Assembly (NCBI RefSeq): GCF_963455295.1
Contig: NZ_OY734020.1
Span: 3,038,001 to 3,102,000 of the forward strand
DNA from: Candidatus Thiodiazotropha sp. CDECU1
GTDB taxonomy: Bacteria; Pseudomonadota; Gammaproteobacteria; Chromatiales; Chromatiaceae
DNA: 64,000 bases
Direction of reading: 5' to 3'
In this document: one piece after another, positions 1 through 8,911 of the stretch
Layout: every line of letters starts with the position of its first letter
Numbering within the stretch: the first letter of the stretch is position 1
Notes under the pieces: generated by a model
Database searches by the model: none
Seen by the model: only the letters and a program-made list of their open reading frames with translations
Told to the model about the DNA's origin: nothing
Position numbers and translations under genes: made by a program

Positions 1-673
1 TCTCACCCAGTTCATTGATTCCCAGAAAGGTGTGGGAACTGGCAGCGGCCAGCATGGCCTCTACCGCGACTTTGGTATTGCCGTCTGTGGAATTCTTGAA
101 TCCCACCGGCGCGGAAAGACCGGATGCCATCTGGCGATGGGTCTGGCTCTCGGTGGTACGTGCACCAATCGCCACCCAACCGAGCAGATCGCCTATATAT
201 TGGGGCGTGAAGGGTTCAAGTATCTCGGTGGCCGTAGCCAGTCCGAGGGCATTGATATCGAGCAGCAGTTGCCTGGCGAGGCGCAAGCCCTTGCCCATGT
301 CAAATGATCCATTCATCTCCGGATCATTGATCAAGCCTTTCCAGCCGATGGTTGTGCGGGGCTTTTCAAAATAGACCCGCATGACGATATACAGCCGGTC
401 ACTGAGGGCATCCGCCACTGGCTTGAGTCTTTGCGCATAATCCATGGCGGCAGCCGGATCATGGATAGAACAGGGTCCGACAATCACCAACGGACGTTGA
501 TCGGCACCGGTCAGGATGTCATGAATGGTGTTGCGCACCTTGAGCACATGCTCATTGACGGCATCACTGACGGGCATCTCCCGTAACAGATCAATGGGAC
601 GAATCAGTCTGTGGGTGCTGGAGACCCGGATATTGGATACACGACTATCAATTGTCGGTTGCTGACCTGTCAT
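1..673 (-). CDS. aroG: 3-deoxy-7-phosphoheptulonate synthase (DAHP synthase), 5' part
   Basis: Reading the minus strand from the ATG at 673 gives about 224 residues of a class-I DAHP synthase; the rest of the gene lies beyond the window edge. The enzyme condenses phosphoenolpyruvate with erythrose-4-phosphate in the first step of the shikimate pathway. Recognisable segments are the early stretch ending in [11 protein letters not shown], the [15 protein letters not shown] loop, the [12 protein letters not shown] strand, the [16 protein letters not shown] loop and the [10 protein letters not shown] strand, all in family order. The family is usually about 350 residues, so roughly the C-terminal third is missing. 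It is transcribed away from the MITE-like element just upstream. Which AroF/G/H feedback type it is cannot be told from this fragment. Confidence 0.93.
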   Translation of the reverse strand, partial: MTGQQPTIDSRVSNIRVSSTHRLIRPIDLLREMPVSDAVNEHVLKVRNTIHDILTGADQRPLVIVGPCSIHDPAAAMDYAQRLKPVADALSDRLYIVMRVYFEKPRTTIGWKGLINDPEMNGSFDMGKGLRLARQLLLDINALGLATATEILEPFTPQYIGDLLGWVAIGARTTESQTHRQMASGLSAPVGFKNSTDGNTKVAVEAMLAAASSHTFLGINELGE

Positions 674-923
674 GACAAATACCCTGGATGGCGCTTTCGG
701 TTTTCACATAGTGGCAAACTGACACCATTATACTCAGCTAAGACATCTAAAGCTTGTCAATGCTGTCCCGTTAACTTCGGCCATTATGGTGTTAACAGGT
801 TAATCCTACTTGATTTCTCTTGTCGAGTGAGGTTTGAGACATCAAAAACAGTAGGCAGGACAAGATGATGGACTGAAGAAAACATAAATACATCAGGGTG
901 GCAAATACACGGGGAGAGTAACC

Positions 924-949
924 CCCCTCTCCCCCTGGCGGGAGAGGGG
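924..949. repeat. CCCCTCTCCC hairpin repeat, copy 1
   Basis: A 10-bp perfect inverted repeat (CCCCTCTCCC at 924-933, GGGAGAGGGG at 940-949) with a 6-nt loop. A second copy lies at 1074-1098. This type of palindrome is a common dispersed intergenic repeat in bacterial genomes. The low-complexity reading frame crossing it is not a gene. Confidence 0.7.
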
Positions 950-1073
950 CCGGGGGAGAGGGGGTATAATCAATACCATCATCTGCTTCAATAATCAGCA
1001 TCATAGGTATTGATGGGTGAATGCTGTTTACGCTTCAATTTTATCAAGCGCTTGACGCACACCCTCTCCCCAA

Positions 1074-1098
1074 CCCCTCTCCCGTCAAGGGAGAGGGG
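1074..1098. repeat. CCCCTCTCCC hairpin repeat, copy 2
   Basis: Same arms as the copy at 924-949 (1074-1083 and 1089-1098) with a 5-nt loop, preceded by a further CCCTCTCCCC run. Both copies sit inside the MITE-like segment. Confidence 0.7.
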
Positions 1099-1212
1099 CG
1101 TTTAGGACTGGTTCTGGAGTAAACGAAAGTTAACGGGACAGCAGTGAAAACTTGTACATCATTGTGGCACCGCTGGCTGCTGGCCGCTTACCGCTGGCCG
1201 CTACTAACCCCC

Positions 1213-1680
1213 CTATCTGGCAATATCCGCCAAGCGCCCATCCAACAACCGCAACAGATCACCGGCCGCCAGTTCAATTTCCAAACCACGCCGCCCGGCA
1301 CTGACATAGAGGGTGGGAAAATCGAGCCCGGAACGATCAAGCAAGGTCAACAGGCGCCTTTTCTGCCCCAACGGGCTGACACCGCCCAGTACATACCCGG
1401 TGCTACGCTCCACCAGCCTGGCATCCGCCATGGCCACCTTTTTCACCTTCGCAGCCTTGGCGAACGCCTTCAGGTCCAGCTGGGATGCCACCGGCACCAC
1501 TGCCACGGCCAACTCCTTGGCATCGAGTTGGACCACCAGGGTCTTGAACACACGCTGTGGGGTGATGCCGAGCTTTTCTGCCGCTTCCAGACCATATGAC
1601 GGATGCTTCGAGTCATGCTCGTAAGCGTGGGTCCGGAACTTTATCCCGGCTTTTTTTGCCGCGTTGACTGCCGGTGTCAT
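1213..1680 (-). CDS. ybaK: Cys-tRNA(Pro)/Cys-tRNA(Cys) deacylase YbaK
   Basis: A 155-residue protein of the YbaK/EbsC branch of the aminoacyl-tRNA editing superfamily, which hydrolyses cysteine mischarged on tRNA-Pro in the cytoplasm. It starts MTPAVNAAKKAGI, as family members do. It has lysine 46 in RVFKTLVV, the position of the essential lysine in E. coli YbaK, and the conserved STGYVLGGVSPLG loop. The length is normal for the family. Its ATG overlaps the stop codon of the upstream PqiA-like gene (ATGA at 1677-1680), so it is the last gene of a co-transcribed set. Assignment to YbaK rather than ProX is by overall similarity. Confidence 0.92.
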   Translation of the reverse strand: MTPAVNAAKKAGIKFRTHAYEHDSKHPSYGLEAAEKLGITPQRVFKTLVVQLDAKELAVAVVPVASQLDLKAFAKAAKVKKVAMADARLVERSTGYVLGGVSPLGQKRRLLTLLDRSGLDFPTLYVSAGRRGLEIELAAGDLLRLLDGRLADIAR

Positions 1681-2183
1681 GGTGCTTGCGAATAGCCGGC
1701 AATACGGTGCGTGATGTACATGATGAGCAACACCGCGGCGGCGAACAGATAGAGTCCGGTATGCAGTTCGATCTCGGCAATAACGTCCAGTTTTACCGCC
1801 ACGATCATCACCGCCACCACCATCACATCCAGCATTCCCCAGCGTCCGTAATCATGCATGATCTTCAGCAGTTTGATATAGCGTGTCGAGTTGACTTCAC
1901 CCAGTTGCAGTAACAGGAACAGCAGCAGGATCTTCAGGATAGGCAATACCACACTGAACAATCCAACCACAGCGAAGAGGAACCAGTGCCCCCTCTGGAG
2001 TAATTCCCATATCCCCGATATCACGGAAAATGAGTTTGCGATAAACAGAAACTTGGTCAGGGTCAGCATCGGCAGATAGAGACCCGCAAGCAACAGGCCT
2101 GTGGAGATCACCAGCAACCAGCGAAGCCATCTGACCGACTGTTGTGGAATCACCATCGGCCTGGATTCATCCATAGCGGTCAT
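1677..2183 (-). CDS. PqiA-like inner-membrane protein
   Basis: A 168-residue integral membrane protein resembling one half of paraquat-inducible protein A (PqiA/YebS domain). Four hydrophobic segments can be seen at about 22-42, 68-95, 115-133 and 140-160. The motif LTKFLFIANSFSVISG after TM1, and the long hydrophobic stretch with PILKILLL, fit the PqiA domain. E. coli PqiA has two such domains and an associated MCE protein; this single-domain version has no MCE partner in the window. Start and stop both overlap neighbours by 4 bp, so it is translationally coupled to DUF3465 upstream and ybaK downstream. The function is inferred to be membrane related only. Confidence 0.8.
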   Translation of the reverse strand: MTAMDESRPMVIPQQSVRWLRWLLVISTGLLLAGLYLPMLTLTKFLFIANSFSVISGIWELLQRGHWFLFAVVGLFSVVLPILKILLLFLLLQLGEVNSTRYIKLLKIMHDYGRWGMLDVMVVAVMIVAVKLDVIAEIELHTGLYLFAAAVLLIMYITHRIAGYSQAP

Positions 2184-2635
2184 CGGTAGCGCCTGCCCCG
2201 GTGCTCGATCCAGCCTCCCTGCCTCCTGCCCTGGGGATCATGATGGGTCCAGTGCACCACACCCCCCCGCTCATTCCACTCATAGACACCGGAAAACCCG
2301 ATAGTGTCACCTACATCAATGGCATCCACCCTCGGCGCAAGGTCGATGTTATGGGCGATCAGAACAGTATGTCCGGAAGCGAGGCGAAGAATGAAACGCT
2401 GGTGTCTGCTGCCGTCAAGATCATCCGCTAGCAACCGCACAACCTCACCATCACCCCTTACCTGTAGATCTTTCGCCCGTTGCCGGTAGGCACGCGTGAT
2501 CTGGTCATCGCCAACGCTCTGGGGGGTTGCATCGGGAACTACTACTGGTGGGGTTTGTTGCCGTTGCAGCAGGCCTACATAGCCGGCGACCAGAATAATG
2601 AGAACGCCAACAACGACTTTTTTCGTTTGTGACAA
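2180..2635 (-). CDS. DUF3465 family exported protein
   Basis: A 151-residue protein with an N-terminal membrane anchor or signal segment (about residues 7-23). It ends in the DUF3465 signature: HNIDLAPRV, then GDTIGFSGVYEWN, then VHWTHHDPQGRRQGGW. The translation begins at a TTG (2635) preceded by GGGGAAC; no in-frame ATG makes a better start. The domain resembles a small OB-like fold, but its role is unknown. It lies 17 bp after hspQ and its stop overlaps the PqiA-like gene start, so all four genes from hspQ to ybaK are probably one operon. Confidence 0.82.
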   Translation of the reverse strand: MSQTKKVVVGVLIILVAGYVGLLQRQQTPPVVVPDATPQSVGDDQITRAYRQRAKDLQVRGDGEVVRLLADDLDGSRHQRFILRLASGHTVLIAHNIDLAPRVDAIDVGDTIGFSGVYEWNERGGVVHWTHHDPQGRRQGGWIEHRGRRYR

Positions 2636-2652
2636 AGCCTAGTTCCCCAGTC

Positions 2653-2982
2653 TCAGTTGACTCGTCTGCCGGTGACGTATCTGCCGTCCACGAAGTCATG
2701 AAAAAACTCTTTGATCAAGGGATGCTCCACCGGTTCGATATTGATATCCGATGTCAGATTACGCTCGGCCACATAGGTCTCGTCATTGGAGCTGTGGACC
2801 AGCACCCGGTACCAGGGCTGATCCTTGGGTGGCCGGGAGCGGGCTACCTGCTCATACCACTCGTCACTGAGCATGAATCTTGCGTCCACATCCACAATCA
2901 CTCCGCGGTATTCAAACAGACGATGGTAGACAAGCTCGCCGACTGCGAACTTTGCTTTTGTAGTCTCTAAATCTTTAGCCAT
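2653..2982 (-). CDS. hspQ: Heat shock protein HspQ (YccV-like, hemimethylated-DNA-binding fold)
   Basis: 109 residues from the ATG at 2982, which has GGAG 8-9 nt upstream; a TTG three codons earlier is less likely. The sequence has the HspQ pattern: KFAVGELVYHRLFEYRGV, the DVDARFMLSDEWYEQ strand, DQPWYRVLVH and ETYVAERNL. HspQ is a small cytoplasmic protein that in enterobacteria tunes Lon specificity and DnaA stability; the same fold has been reported to bind hemimethylated DNA. It is the first gene of the hspQ-DUF3465-pqiA-ybaK string. No sigma-32 promoter was identified with confidence. Confidence 0.92.
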   Translation of the reverse strand: MAKDLETTKAKFAVGELVYHRLFEYRGVIVDVDARFMLSDEWYEQVARSRPPKDQPWYRVLVHSSNDETYVAERNLTSDINIEPVEHPLIKEFFHDFVDGRYVTGRRVN

Positions 2983-3188
2983 CAGGGACAACTCCGCGGT
3001 GATTTTGATGATGCTACTTTATCATATTCGCCTGTGGTTCAGATCCAAGCCGGATATAACGGCTCCCGCTTGGCTGGCTGATAGAGGCGATATTCCCATG
3101 TGGATCACACTATTGAATGGAAACCAGCTATGCTGACCAAACAGCTCCTGATATGATCGCGCACGTCTGAAACAGTGGGAAAGCTACC

Positions 3189-3905
3189 ATGGTGTTGGCC
3201 AACTATTTTACTGCCGAGGGTAACAAGGTTCAGTTCACCCGCGACCAAGCCAGTCGCTTCGCAAAAGAGATTGCAAACGATTTCAATCCGTTACACAACA
3301 CTGAAGCAAAGATGTTTTGCGTCCCCGGGGATCTGCTCTTTGCCGTTGCCCTGAACCATCTCGGACTGAGCCAACAGATGCATTTTACCTTCTCAGGCAT
3401 GGTGAGAGACCAGGCAGTGATTTTCCCCGACAGTAGCGCATCGCTGATCCAGGTTGTTGATGAAGCGGGCAAACAGTACCTCTCCATCGAGCGCGAAGGT
3501 GAAACCACCCATGATCCACTGCTGATCGATCACCTCTCCAGCCGTTACGTGGCCTTCTCAGGTATGGCCTTCCCTCACATCCTCGTACCACTGATGGCCG
3601 CAGAGGGGGTTATGATCAACCCTGCCCGCCCACTGGTGATCTACCAGAGCATGGAGATCGACCTGAATCGCCTGGACTTGAATGATCCCCAGTTGGAATC
3701 CACTGGCTCAAGTTTGGATGTGCAGGGTAAAAAGGGCATGGTGCGCCTCGATTTTCGCTTTATGGAAGCGGGTATCGAGGTTGGACACGGCACCAAGCAT
3801 ATGGCCCTGAGAGGACTGCAGCCCTACCAGGATGAGGTCATGCAGGGGGTGGTCGATGAGTATAACGACTACAAACAGACCTATATCACCGCTGGCAAAG
3901 GGTGA
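3189..3905 (+). CDS. DUF3581 family protein
   Basis: A 238-residue soluble protein matching the DUF3581 family of gammaproteobacteria. It begins with a long conserved stretch (FTRDQASRFAKEIANDFNPLHN) that resembles the start of a MaoC/hot-dog fold, where the FNPLH segment is the counterpart of a hydratase motif. The middle contains the SSRYVAFSGMAFPHILVPLM segment. Hot-dog enzyme activity is only an analogy here. It stands alone, transcribed convergently with the 4.5S RNA gene that lies just downstream on the other strand. The ATG at 3189 is preceded by GGGAAAG. Confidence 0.8.
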   Translation: MVLANYFTAEGNKVQFTRDQASRFAKEIANDFNPLHNTEAKMFCVPGDLLFAVALNHLGLSQQMHFTFSGMVRDQAVIFPDSSASLIQVVDEAGKQYLSIEREGETTHDPLLIDHLSSRYVAFSGMAFPHILVPLMAAEGVMINPARPLVIYQSMEIDLNRLDLNDPQLESTGSSLDVQGKKGMVRLDFRFMEAGIEVGHGTKHMALRGLQPYQDEVMQGVVDEYNDYKQTYITAGKG

Positions 3906-3938
3906 TCGGTTGAGCCACGAATCCTGGGGAATAGATGG

Positions 3939-4058
3939 TGGCGGGAAGTATCAGCCACACCCCGGCACACGATGCCACTGCTGCCGCTGCTCCCTTCCGG
4001 GCCTGACGGGGTTCACAGCTTCTCGTTGCGGGGGGACCGATACCTACCGCCATAGGAG
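3939..4058 (-). ncRNA. ffs: Signal recognition particle 4.5S RNA
   Basis: The minus strand shows the bacterial SRP RNA core: the tetraloop region CAGGCCCGGAAGGGAGCAGC, then GCAGCAGTGG, then CGTGTGCCGGGGTGTGGCTG. An outer GTTGCGGGG segment lies 5'. The ends (GGCGG near 4051 and CCGCC near 3941) pair to close a rod about 112 nt long, the normal size for the short gammaproteobacterial form. It binds Ffh for co-translational targeting. A TATAAT box lies just upstream at 4065-4070. The exact 5' end (about 4058 or 4051) is inferred. Confidence 0.93.
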
Positions 4059-4064
4059 CTGGGG

Positions 4065-4092
4065 ATTATACCCATTATTCAGGGCCATTAAA
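4065..4092 (-). promoter_or_regulatory. Probable sigma-70 promoter of the 4.5S RNA gene
   Basis: On the minus strand a perfect TATAAT (4065-4070) is preceded, after 16 bp, by TTTAAT (4087-4092) as a weak -35. Initiation about 7 nt downstream of the -10 would give a transcript beginning close to the base of the SRP RNA stem. Confidence 0.65.
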
Positions 4093-4235
4093 GCTTGATC
4101 CCGATATTTTAGTCCCTTTGGATTATCGATTGGATTCTCAGCCGTTATTGGCAGCCTCGTATGCCCCGTCGTGACCCGGAAGTCGTATTGGGGCGCCGGA
4201 GGAAATAAAATAATCCCGTTGTTTCTGGTCTGACA

Positions 4236-4901
4236 CTAATTAGCAATGATTGGTGTTAAATCATTACAGCCGGCCGCCAAGCCCCTATCGCGAATCAGGG
4301 AACTCAGTTTTGACCAGACATTGTCCAGGAGTATAGGCTGGGCCTTGTCATTGGGGTGGATGCCATCGGCCTGCATAAGCTCTTTTTCCAAGGCAACGTC
4401 CTGCAAAAAGAAAGGCACCAGGGGAACCGATTCCGCCTCCGCGACATCATAATAGACTTGATGGAAGGCATTCACGAACGCCTCGCCATAGTTCGCCGGC
4501 AGACGCACACCCAGCAGCAGTACCGCTGCCTTGGCCCGTTTTGCCAGGCTTACCATCTGTTGCAGATTATGGCGCATGGTTTTGATGGGGATACCACGCA
4601 GGCCGTCATTGCCGCCGAGTTCGATGACCACGAGGTCGGGCCCGTGATTGGCCAACAGGGCTGGAAGTCGGCTTAGTCCACCCTTGCTGGTATCACCACT
4701 GATACTGGCATTGACGACGCTGAAGGGGCCACAATGCTGCGCCAGGCGCTGTCCCAGGAGTGTCACCCAGCGCTGCTCGGCGGCGACGCCGTAGCCGGCA
4801 CTCAGGCTGTCACCCACAACCAGCAGGTTGGGCGTGGCCGCACTCGACCCTATGGGCCATTCCAGAGATAAGAGTAATAACAGCAGTAGGATCTTTTTCA
4901 T
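4236..4901 (-). CDS. tesA: Acyl-CoA thioesterase I / lysophospholipase, SGNH hydrolase
   Basis: About 221 residues from the ATG at 4901, starting [11 protein letters not shown], an evident signal peptide to the periplasm. The SGNH blocks are all present: block I VVGDSLSAGYG with the nucleophile serine near residue 32, the glycine in VNASISGDTS, block III ELGGNDGLRG with the oxyanion asparagine, and block V ADGIHPND with catalytic Asp and His. It matches the TesA/arylesterase family in length and order. A longer frame starting six codons upstream lacks the clean signal peptide. Its start codon overlaps that of the divergent ABC gene, the arrangement known from tesA-ybbA in E. coli. Confidence 0.93.
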   Translation of the reverse strand: MKKILLLLLLLSLEWPIGSSAATPNLLVVGDSLSAGYGVAAEQRWVTLLGQRLAQHCGPFSVVNASISGDTSKGGLSRLPALLANHGPDLVVIELGGNDGLRGIPIKTMRHNLQQMVSLAKRAKAAVLLLGVRLPANYGEAFVNAFHQVYYDVAEAESVPLVPFFLQDVALEKELMQADGIHPNDKAQPILLDNVWSKLSSLIRDRGLAAGCNDLTPIIAN

Positions 4902-5592
4902 GTTGCAACCATCATCCAATCAACACCCTGTGACCGCAAGCGGCCTGGTGAAGTTCGTCGACACGGCCGCAGGCAGGATAGATATCCTGCAGCGGATCGA
5001 CCTGAGGGTATCCCCCGGTGAGGCTGTGGCGATCCTGGGTGCATCGGGCTCTGGCAAATCCACACTGCTGGGATTGCTGGCCGGTCTGGACCAGGCCTCG
5101 TCCGGCGAAGTCCGGCTGTTCGGTACCCAGCTCAGCGGTCTGGATGAGGATGGTCGCGCTGCCCTGCGGGCCGGCAAGGTGGGGTTTGTGTTTCAGTCCT
5201 TTCAACTCCTCTCGGGCATGACAGCCCTGGAGAATGTCATGTTGCCCCTGGAACTGGCAGGACACGGGAAACCGGAACAAGCGGCCAAGGCCGCCCTCTC
5301 AGAGGCCGGGCTGGCACAACGCCTGCACCACTACCCCTCCCAACTCTCCGGGGGTGAACAGCAGCGTGTGGCCCTGGCCCGGGCCTTCGCCCCTGATCCC
5401 CAGGTCCTGTTTGCGGACGAACCCACCGCCAACCTGGATGCCCACACCGGAGAGCGGGTGGCGGATCTGCTGTTCAAGCTACAGGAGCAGAGCCAGACCG
5501 TACTGATTCTGGTCACCCATGATGAAATGCTGGCCGATCGCTGCGATCGCCGCCTCTACCTGCGTGACGGTATGTTGGAGAGCGAGGCTTGA
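4900..5592 (+). CDS. ybbA: ABC transporter ATP-binding protein YbbA
   Basis: 230 residues from the ATG at 4900, supported by AGGA 8 nt upstream. All ABC ATPase motifs are present: Walker [10 protein letters not shown] (47-55), the Q-loop in FVFQSFQLL, the signature [15 protein letters not shown], Walker B VLFADEPT and the H-loop TVLILVTHD. It belongs to the LolD/MacB-like family that works with FtsX-type permeases. The next gene, overlapping as TTGA, is such a permease, so the pair forms one transporter. Adjacency to tesA suggests a role in envelope lipid or thioester handling, which is inference. Confidence 0.94.
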   Translation: MLQPSSNQHPVTASGLVKFVDTAAGRIDILQRIDLRVSPGEAVAILGASGSGKSTLLGLLAGLDQASSGEVRLFGTQLSGLDEDGRAALRAGKVGFVFQSFQLLSGMTALENVMLPLELAGHGKPEQAAKAALSEAGLAQRLHHYPSQLSGGEQQRVALARAFAPDPQVLFADEPTANLDAHTGERVADLLFKLQEQSQTVLILVTHDEMLADRCDRRLYLRDGMLESEA

Positions 5593-8078
5593 ATTCACTC
5601 CAGTTTGCACTGCGCTTGCTGCGCCGGGATTGGCGTGCAGGGGAGCTCAGGCTGCTCGCCACCGCACTGGTGATCGCGGTGGCCTCGGTGACTTCGGTGG
5701 GTTTCTTTACCGACCGCATCGAGCGCGCCATGGCACGCCAGGCCAGTGAGGTATTGGCGGCGGATATCAGGGTCGAGAGCAATCAGCCACTGCCCGAATC
5801 ATTTACCCAGGAAGCCGAGAGACGGCAGCTCGCCCAAGCTTCGACCCTAAGCTTCCCCAGTGTCATCCTGCATGCTGAGGCGACCCAGCTGGTCCAGGTC
5901 AAAGCGGTCTCCGATACCTACCCCCTGCGCGGTCAGATGCGGGTACGTGACAGGGTGACTGGAGACGACCATGTCGCGGAAGCTGTCCCGGCGTCCGGAG
6001 AGGCCTGGCTGGAGGAGCGCCTGCTACCCCTGCTGGGGATAGATGTCGGTGACCGGATCAAGGTGGGTAAGAGCAGTTTCCGGGTGAGTCGCATCATTGT
6101 CTATGAACCGGATCGTTCGGCAAATCTGTTTCGCCTGGCCCCCAGGCTGCTGATCCCCATTGGCGACATCCCGGAGACCGGCTTGCTGGGTCCCGCAAGC
6201 CGGGTCAGACACTATCTGCTGCTGGCCGGCTCCCCCTCGCAGATGAGCGACTATCGGGAATGGGTGGAAGGGCAAAATATCAGAGGTCTGCAGGTTGAGG
6301 ATATCCGCTCCGCCCGGCCGGAACTGCGCAGCGCCCTGGACCAGGGGGGACGCTTCCTGCGGCTTGCCGCCGCCACCGCCATCCTGCTCTGCATGGTGGC
6401 CGTGGCACTGTCCAGCCGCCGTTTTGTGGAACGCCAATCGGATAGCAGTGCGCTGCTGAGATGCCTTGGCGCCAGCCGTCGGCAAGTCACCCGGATATTT
6501 ATCCTGCGACTGTTGAGCCTGGGGCTGGTCGCCAGCCTGCTGGGCGTATTGATCGGATTGGGTGTACAGACCCTGCTTATTCAGCTGATCGGCCACTGGT
6601 TCACCAGCCAGGTCCCGGCGCCCACGGCATGGCCGGTGGTATCGGGCCTGGTCACCGGCATTCTGGTCCTGATCGGTTTCTCCCTGCCCTCCGTCATTCG
6701 CCTCGGCGAGGTACCCCCGCTGCGGGTTTTCCGGCGTCACTTGGCGGCACCCCCCATCAGCTACCGGCTGTTTCTCCTGGTATCCCTGGTCTCCCTGAGC
6801 GTCCTGCTGGTGTGGCAGATCGGCGATGACAGGATGGCCCTGCGCCTGATAGGCGGGCTTCTGGCCGGACTGGCGATCCTGCTGTTGTTGTCACGCCTCC
6901 TGGTCTATGTGCTGGCACCCTTGCGCCATCTCACCGCGGGTTCCTGGCGCTATGGGTTGGCCAGCCTTTCCCGCAATCCCGCCACAACCAGCATTCAGTT
7001 GACCGGTTTCGGATTGGGCTTTACGGTGTTGCTGCTGCTGGCGATCGTGAGGGTCGATCTGTTATCCAGTTGGCAGGGGGCGCTTCCCGCCGACAGTCCC
7101 AACCAGTTTCTGATCAATATCCAACCCGACGAGGTGGAAGGGGTGCGTGATCTGCTGGCCCTGGGCGAGATAGATACCAAAGGACTGTTTCCCATGATCC
7201 GCGGCCGTCTGGTCTCCATTGATGGGCATCCGGTCAGCCGCGATGATTATGACAATCCCAGGGCCCAGCGCCTCGCAACCCGGGATTTCAACATCAGCCA
7301 TGCGCTACAGCCACAGGCCGACAACAAGATCATCGCCGGTCGTTGGTGGTCGCAAGCCCAGTTGAACGAGGCCTGGTTCTCGGTGGAGCAGGGATTGGCG
7401 GAGACCCTGGGGATACCCCTCGAGGCTGAGTTGGAGTTCGAGATCGCCGGCAGCCGGGTCAAGGGCCGTGTCGAAAGCCTTAGATCTGTGGAGTGGGACT
7501 CGTTCAATGTCAACTTCTTCGTTATCGGCACACCGGGATTGCTTGCCCGGGGACCGGCCACCTACATCACAAGCTTCTATATGCCCGCCGAAAAGAGGCC
7601 GATGTTACACCGCCTGATCCAGCAATTCCCCAGCATCACGGCGCTGGATGTCACCGCCATCATGGCCCAGGTTCGCGCCATCATGGACCGCGGCGCCCTG
7701 GCGGTGGAGGCGGTCTTCCTGTTCACCCTTGCCGCTGGATTGATCGTGCTCTATGCAGGCATTCAGGCAAGCCATGAGCTGAAGGTGCAGGAGACCGCCG
7801 TATTGCGCACACTCGGGGTCAAACGCAGTGTGCTCTATCTCTCCACCCTGCTGGAATTTGCCCTGCTTGGGGGATTGGCGGGCCTGATCTCGGCTGCATT
7901 GGCAAGCGGCATCAGCTACTCCCTGGCCCATACGGTGTTCAATCTACCCTGGGAGTTCAATTTATCCATGTGGATCACCGCCCTGCTGGGAGGTGCCCTA
8001 TGCGTCGGAATCGCCGGTACCCTGGCCAGCCGGCCGCTGCTTAATACCCCACCACTGGTGACTATGAGGAAGATATAA
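5589..8078 (+). CDS. ybbP: FtsX-type ABC permease YbbP
   Basis: 829 residues with the YbbP architecture: one N-terminal TM helix (about 20-38), a large periplasmic domain (about 45-245), a block of TM helices (about 255-275, 305-330, 350-370, 395-410, 425-445 and 470-490), a second periplasmic domain, and three C-terminal TM helices (about 715-735, 760-785 and 795-815). FtsX/MacB-core segments such as LLRCLGASRRQVTRIF and AVLRTLGVKRSVLYLS occur in both halves. The start is a TTG overlapping the ybbA stop codon, which fits translational coupling. With YbbA it forms an ABC complex of unknown substrate. Confidence 0.92.
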   Translation: MNSLQFALRLLRRDWRAGELRLLATALVIAVASVTSVGFFTDRIERAMARQASEVLAADIRVESNQPLPESFTQEAERRQLAQASTLSFPSVILHAEATQLVQVKAVSDTYPLRGQMRVRDRVTGDDHVAEAVPASGEAWLEERLLPLLGIDVGDRIKVGKSSFRVSRIIVYEPDRSANLFRLAPRLLIPIGDIPETGLLGPASRVRHYLLLAGSPSQMSDYREWVEGQNIRGLQVEDIRSARPELRSALDQGGRFLRLAAATAILLCMVAVALSSRRFVERQSDSSALLRCLGASRRQVTRIFILRLLSLGLVASLLGVLIGLGVQTLLIQLIGHWFTSQVPAPTAWPVVSGLVTGILVLIGFSLPSVIRLGEVPPLRVFRRHLAAPPISYRLFLLVSLVSLSVLLVWQIGDDRMALRLIGGLLAGLAILLLLSRLLVYVLAPLRHLTAGSWRYGLASLSRNPATTSIQLTGFGLGFTVLLLLAIVRVDLLSSWQGALPADSPNQFLINIQPDEVEGVRDLLALGEIDTKGLFPMIRGRLVSIDGHPVSRDDYDNPRAQRLATRDFNISHALQPQADNKIIAGRWWSQAQLNEAWFSVEQGLAETLGIPLEAELEFEIAGSRVKGRVESLRSVEWDSFNVNFFVIGTPGLLARGPATYITSFYMPAEKRPMLHRLIQQFPSITALDVTAIMAQVRAIMDRGALAVEAVFLFTLAAGLIVLYAGIQASHELKVQETAVLRTLGVKRSVLYLSTLLEFALLGGLAGLISAALASGISYSLAHTVFNLPWEFNLSMWITALLGGALCVGIAGTLASRPLLNTPPLVTMRKI

Positions 8079-8142
8079 TCCGGTACTGATCAATGACAGC
8101 CTGATCGGAAGTGATGCAATGCTTCGCGGCACCGACTACTGC

Positions 8143-8613
8143 TCAATGGGCCAATATGCAACTATTCTCAGGCATTGTCTGTATCGGTTTTACCAGCGTC
8201 AGGTAGGTATGATCATAGATTGACCTCACCTCGGGATGGCAATGGGGTGTCTCCAGCAGAACAGCGAATATCTGTTGATAGATATTGCTATCCATCATTT
8301 CCCCATTCCTCATTAGCAGCAGTTCCATTTCGGCCTCTTCCGTTCTGTCCTTGAACTCGGGATAGACGTCTAAAAGTTTACTGGGACCCAACAGGCAGTA
8401 GGCGATGCCCCAGGAGGCGGAGCAGACGATATTCTCGGAAACGATATGTGGTGGCTCTTTATATCTTCTCGATACCGACAGCACCTGTTGATGGACTACC
8501 CGCAGCAGCTGTTTGACTACCCCAGGTTTTAATTCATCCAGGTCCAGACCGACAGCAAGCAGGTAGTTGAAAAGCACCCTCTTCTGCAGATTTTTCTCAA
8601 GAAAACTGAACAT
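8143..8613 (-). CDS. Conserved-looking hypothetical protein
   Basis: About 156 residues starting from the ATG at 8613, which has GGGAG 6 nt upstream; a TTG two codons earlier is also possible. No signal peptide or TM helix is evident. The sequence is mostly helical and carries four cysteines, two of them in ENIVCSASWGIAYCLL. I do not recognise the family. It stands alone between ybbP and a small membrane-protein gene. Codon use and composition match the surrounding backbone, so it is probably a real gene. Confidence 0.65.
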   Translation of the reverse strand: MFSFLEKNLQKRVLFNYLLAVGLDLDELKPGVVKQLLRVVHQQVLSVSRRYKEPPHIVSENIVCSASWGIAYCLLGPSKLLDVYPEFKDRTEEAEMELLLMRNGEMMDSNIYQQIFAVLLETPHCHPEVRSIYDHTYLTLVKPIQTMPENSCILAH

Positions 8614-8911
8614 CTCCAACTCCCTCCCTGCCGTTCTCCCAGTCTGTAATAACCGGTATTCTGTTATTCCATTCAGGTTTTAATCATCGCCAGTTAACAA
8701 TGGGGATCCAACCAACCCGGGAATAATAGCTAAAATCCTAGCGAAAAATACTTAAGTCAGGCTTAAGGGTCGGTAAAAAAAACCTGGGTTCGATTCCATG
8801 AAAGATGTAATGGTATCATCGTCCTGTCTGGCTGTTATTCTATGCACAGACAATATAACTAAAAAACCTGGCCAAGCCGGGGAAACACAATGACCACTTG
8901 GAGGAAAGTGA

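Larger units (their letters stand above)
757..1147. mobile_element. MITE-like element with 21-bp terminal inverted repeats
   Basis: The segment is bounded by inverted repeats at 757-777 and 1127-1147 that match at 20 of 21 positions (core GCTGTCCCGTTAACTT). It is about 391 bp long and has no credible gene. The flanks AAAGCTTG and AAACTTG are similar and could be a decayed target duplication. Inside are two copies of a CCCCTCTCCC...GGGAGAGGGG hairpin (924-949 and 1074-1098). The structure suggests a non-autonomous element between aroG and ybaK. No family is assigned because no transposase accompanies it. Confidence 0.6.

Noticed and set aside
792-1004. Minus-strand reading frame with proline-rich text
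   Set aside because: Its low-complexity part is only the translation of the CCCCTCTCCC palindrome inside the MITE-like element.
8786-8798. GGGTTCGATTCC resembles a tRNA T-arm
   Set aside because: The flanking bases do not form a T-stem (CCTGG against CCATG) and no acceptor, D or anticodon arm can be built upstream.
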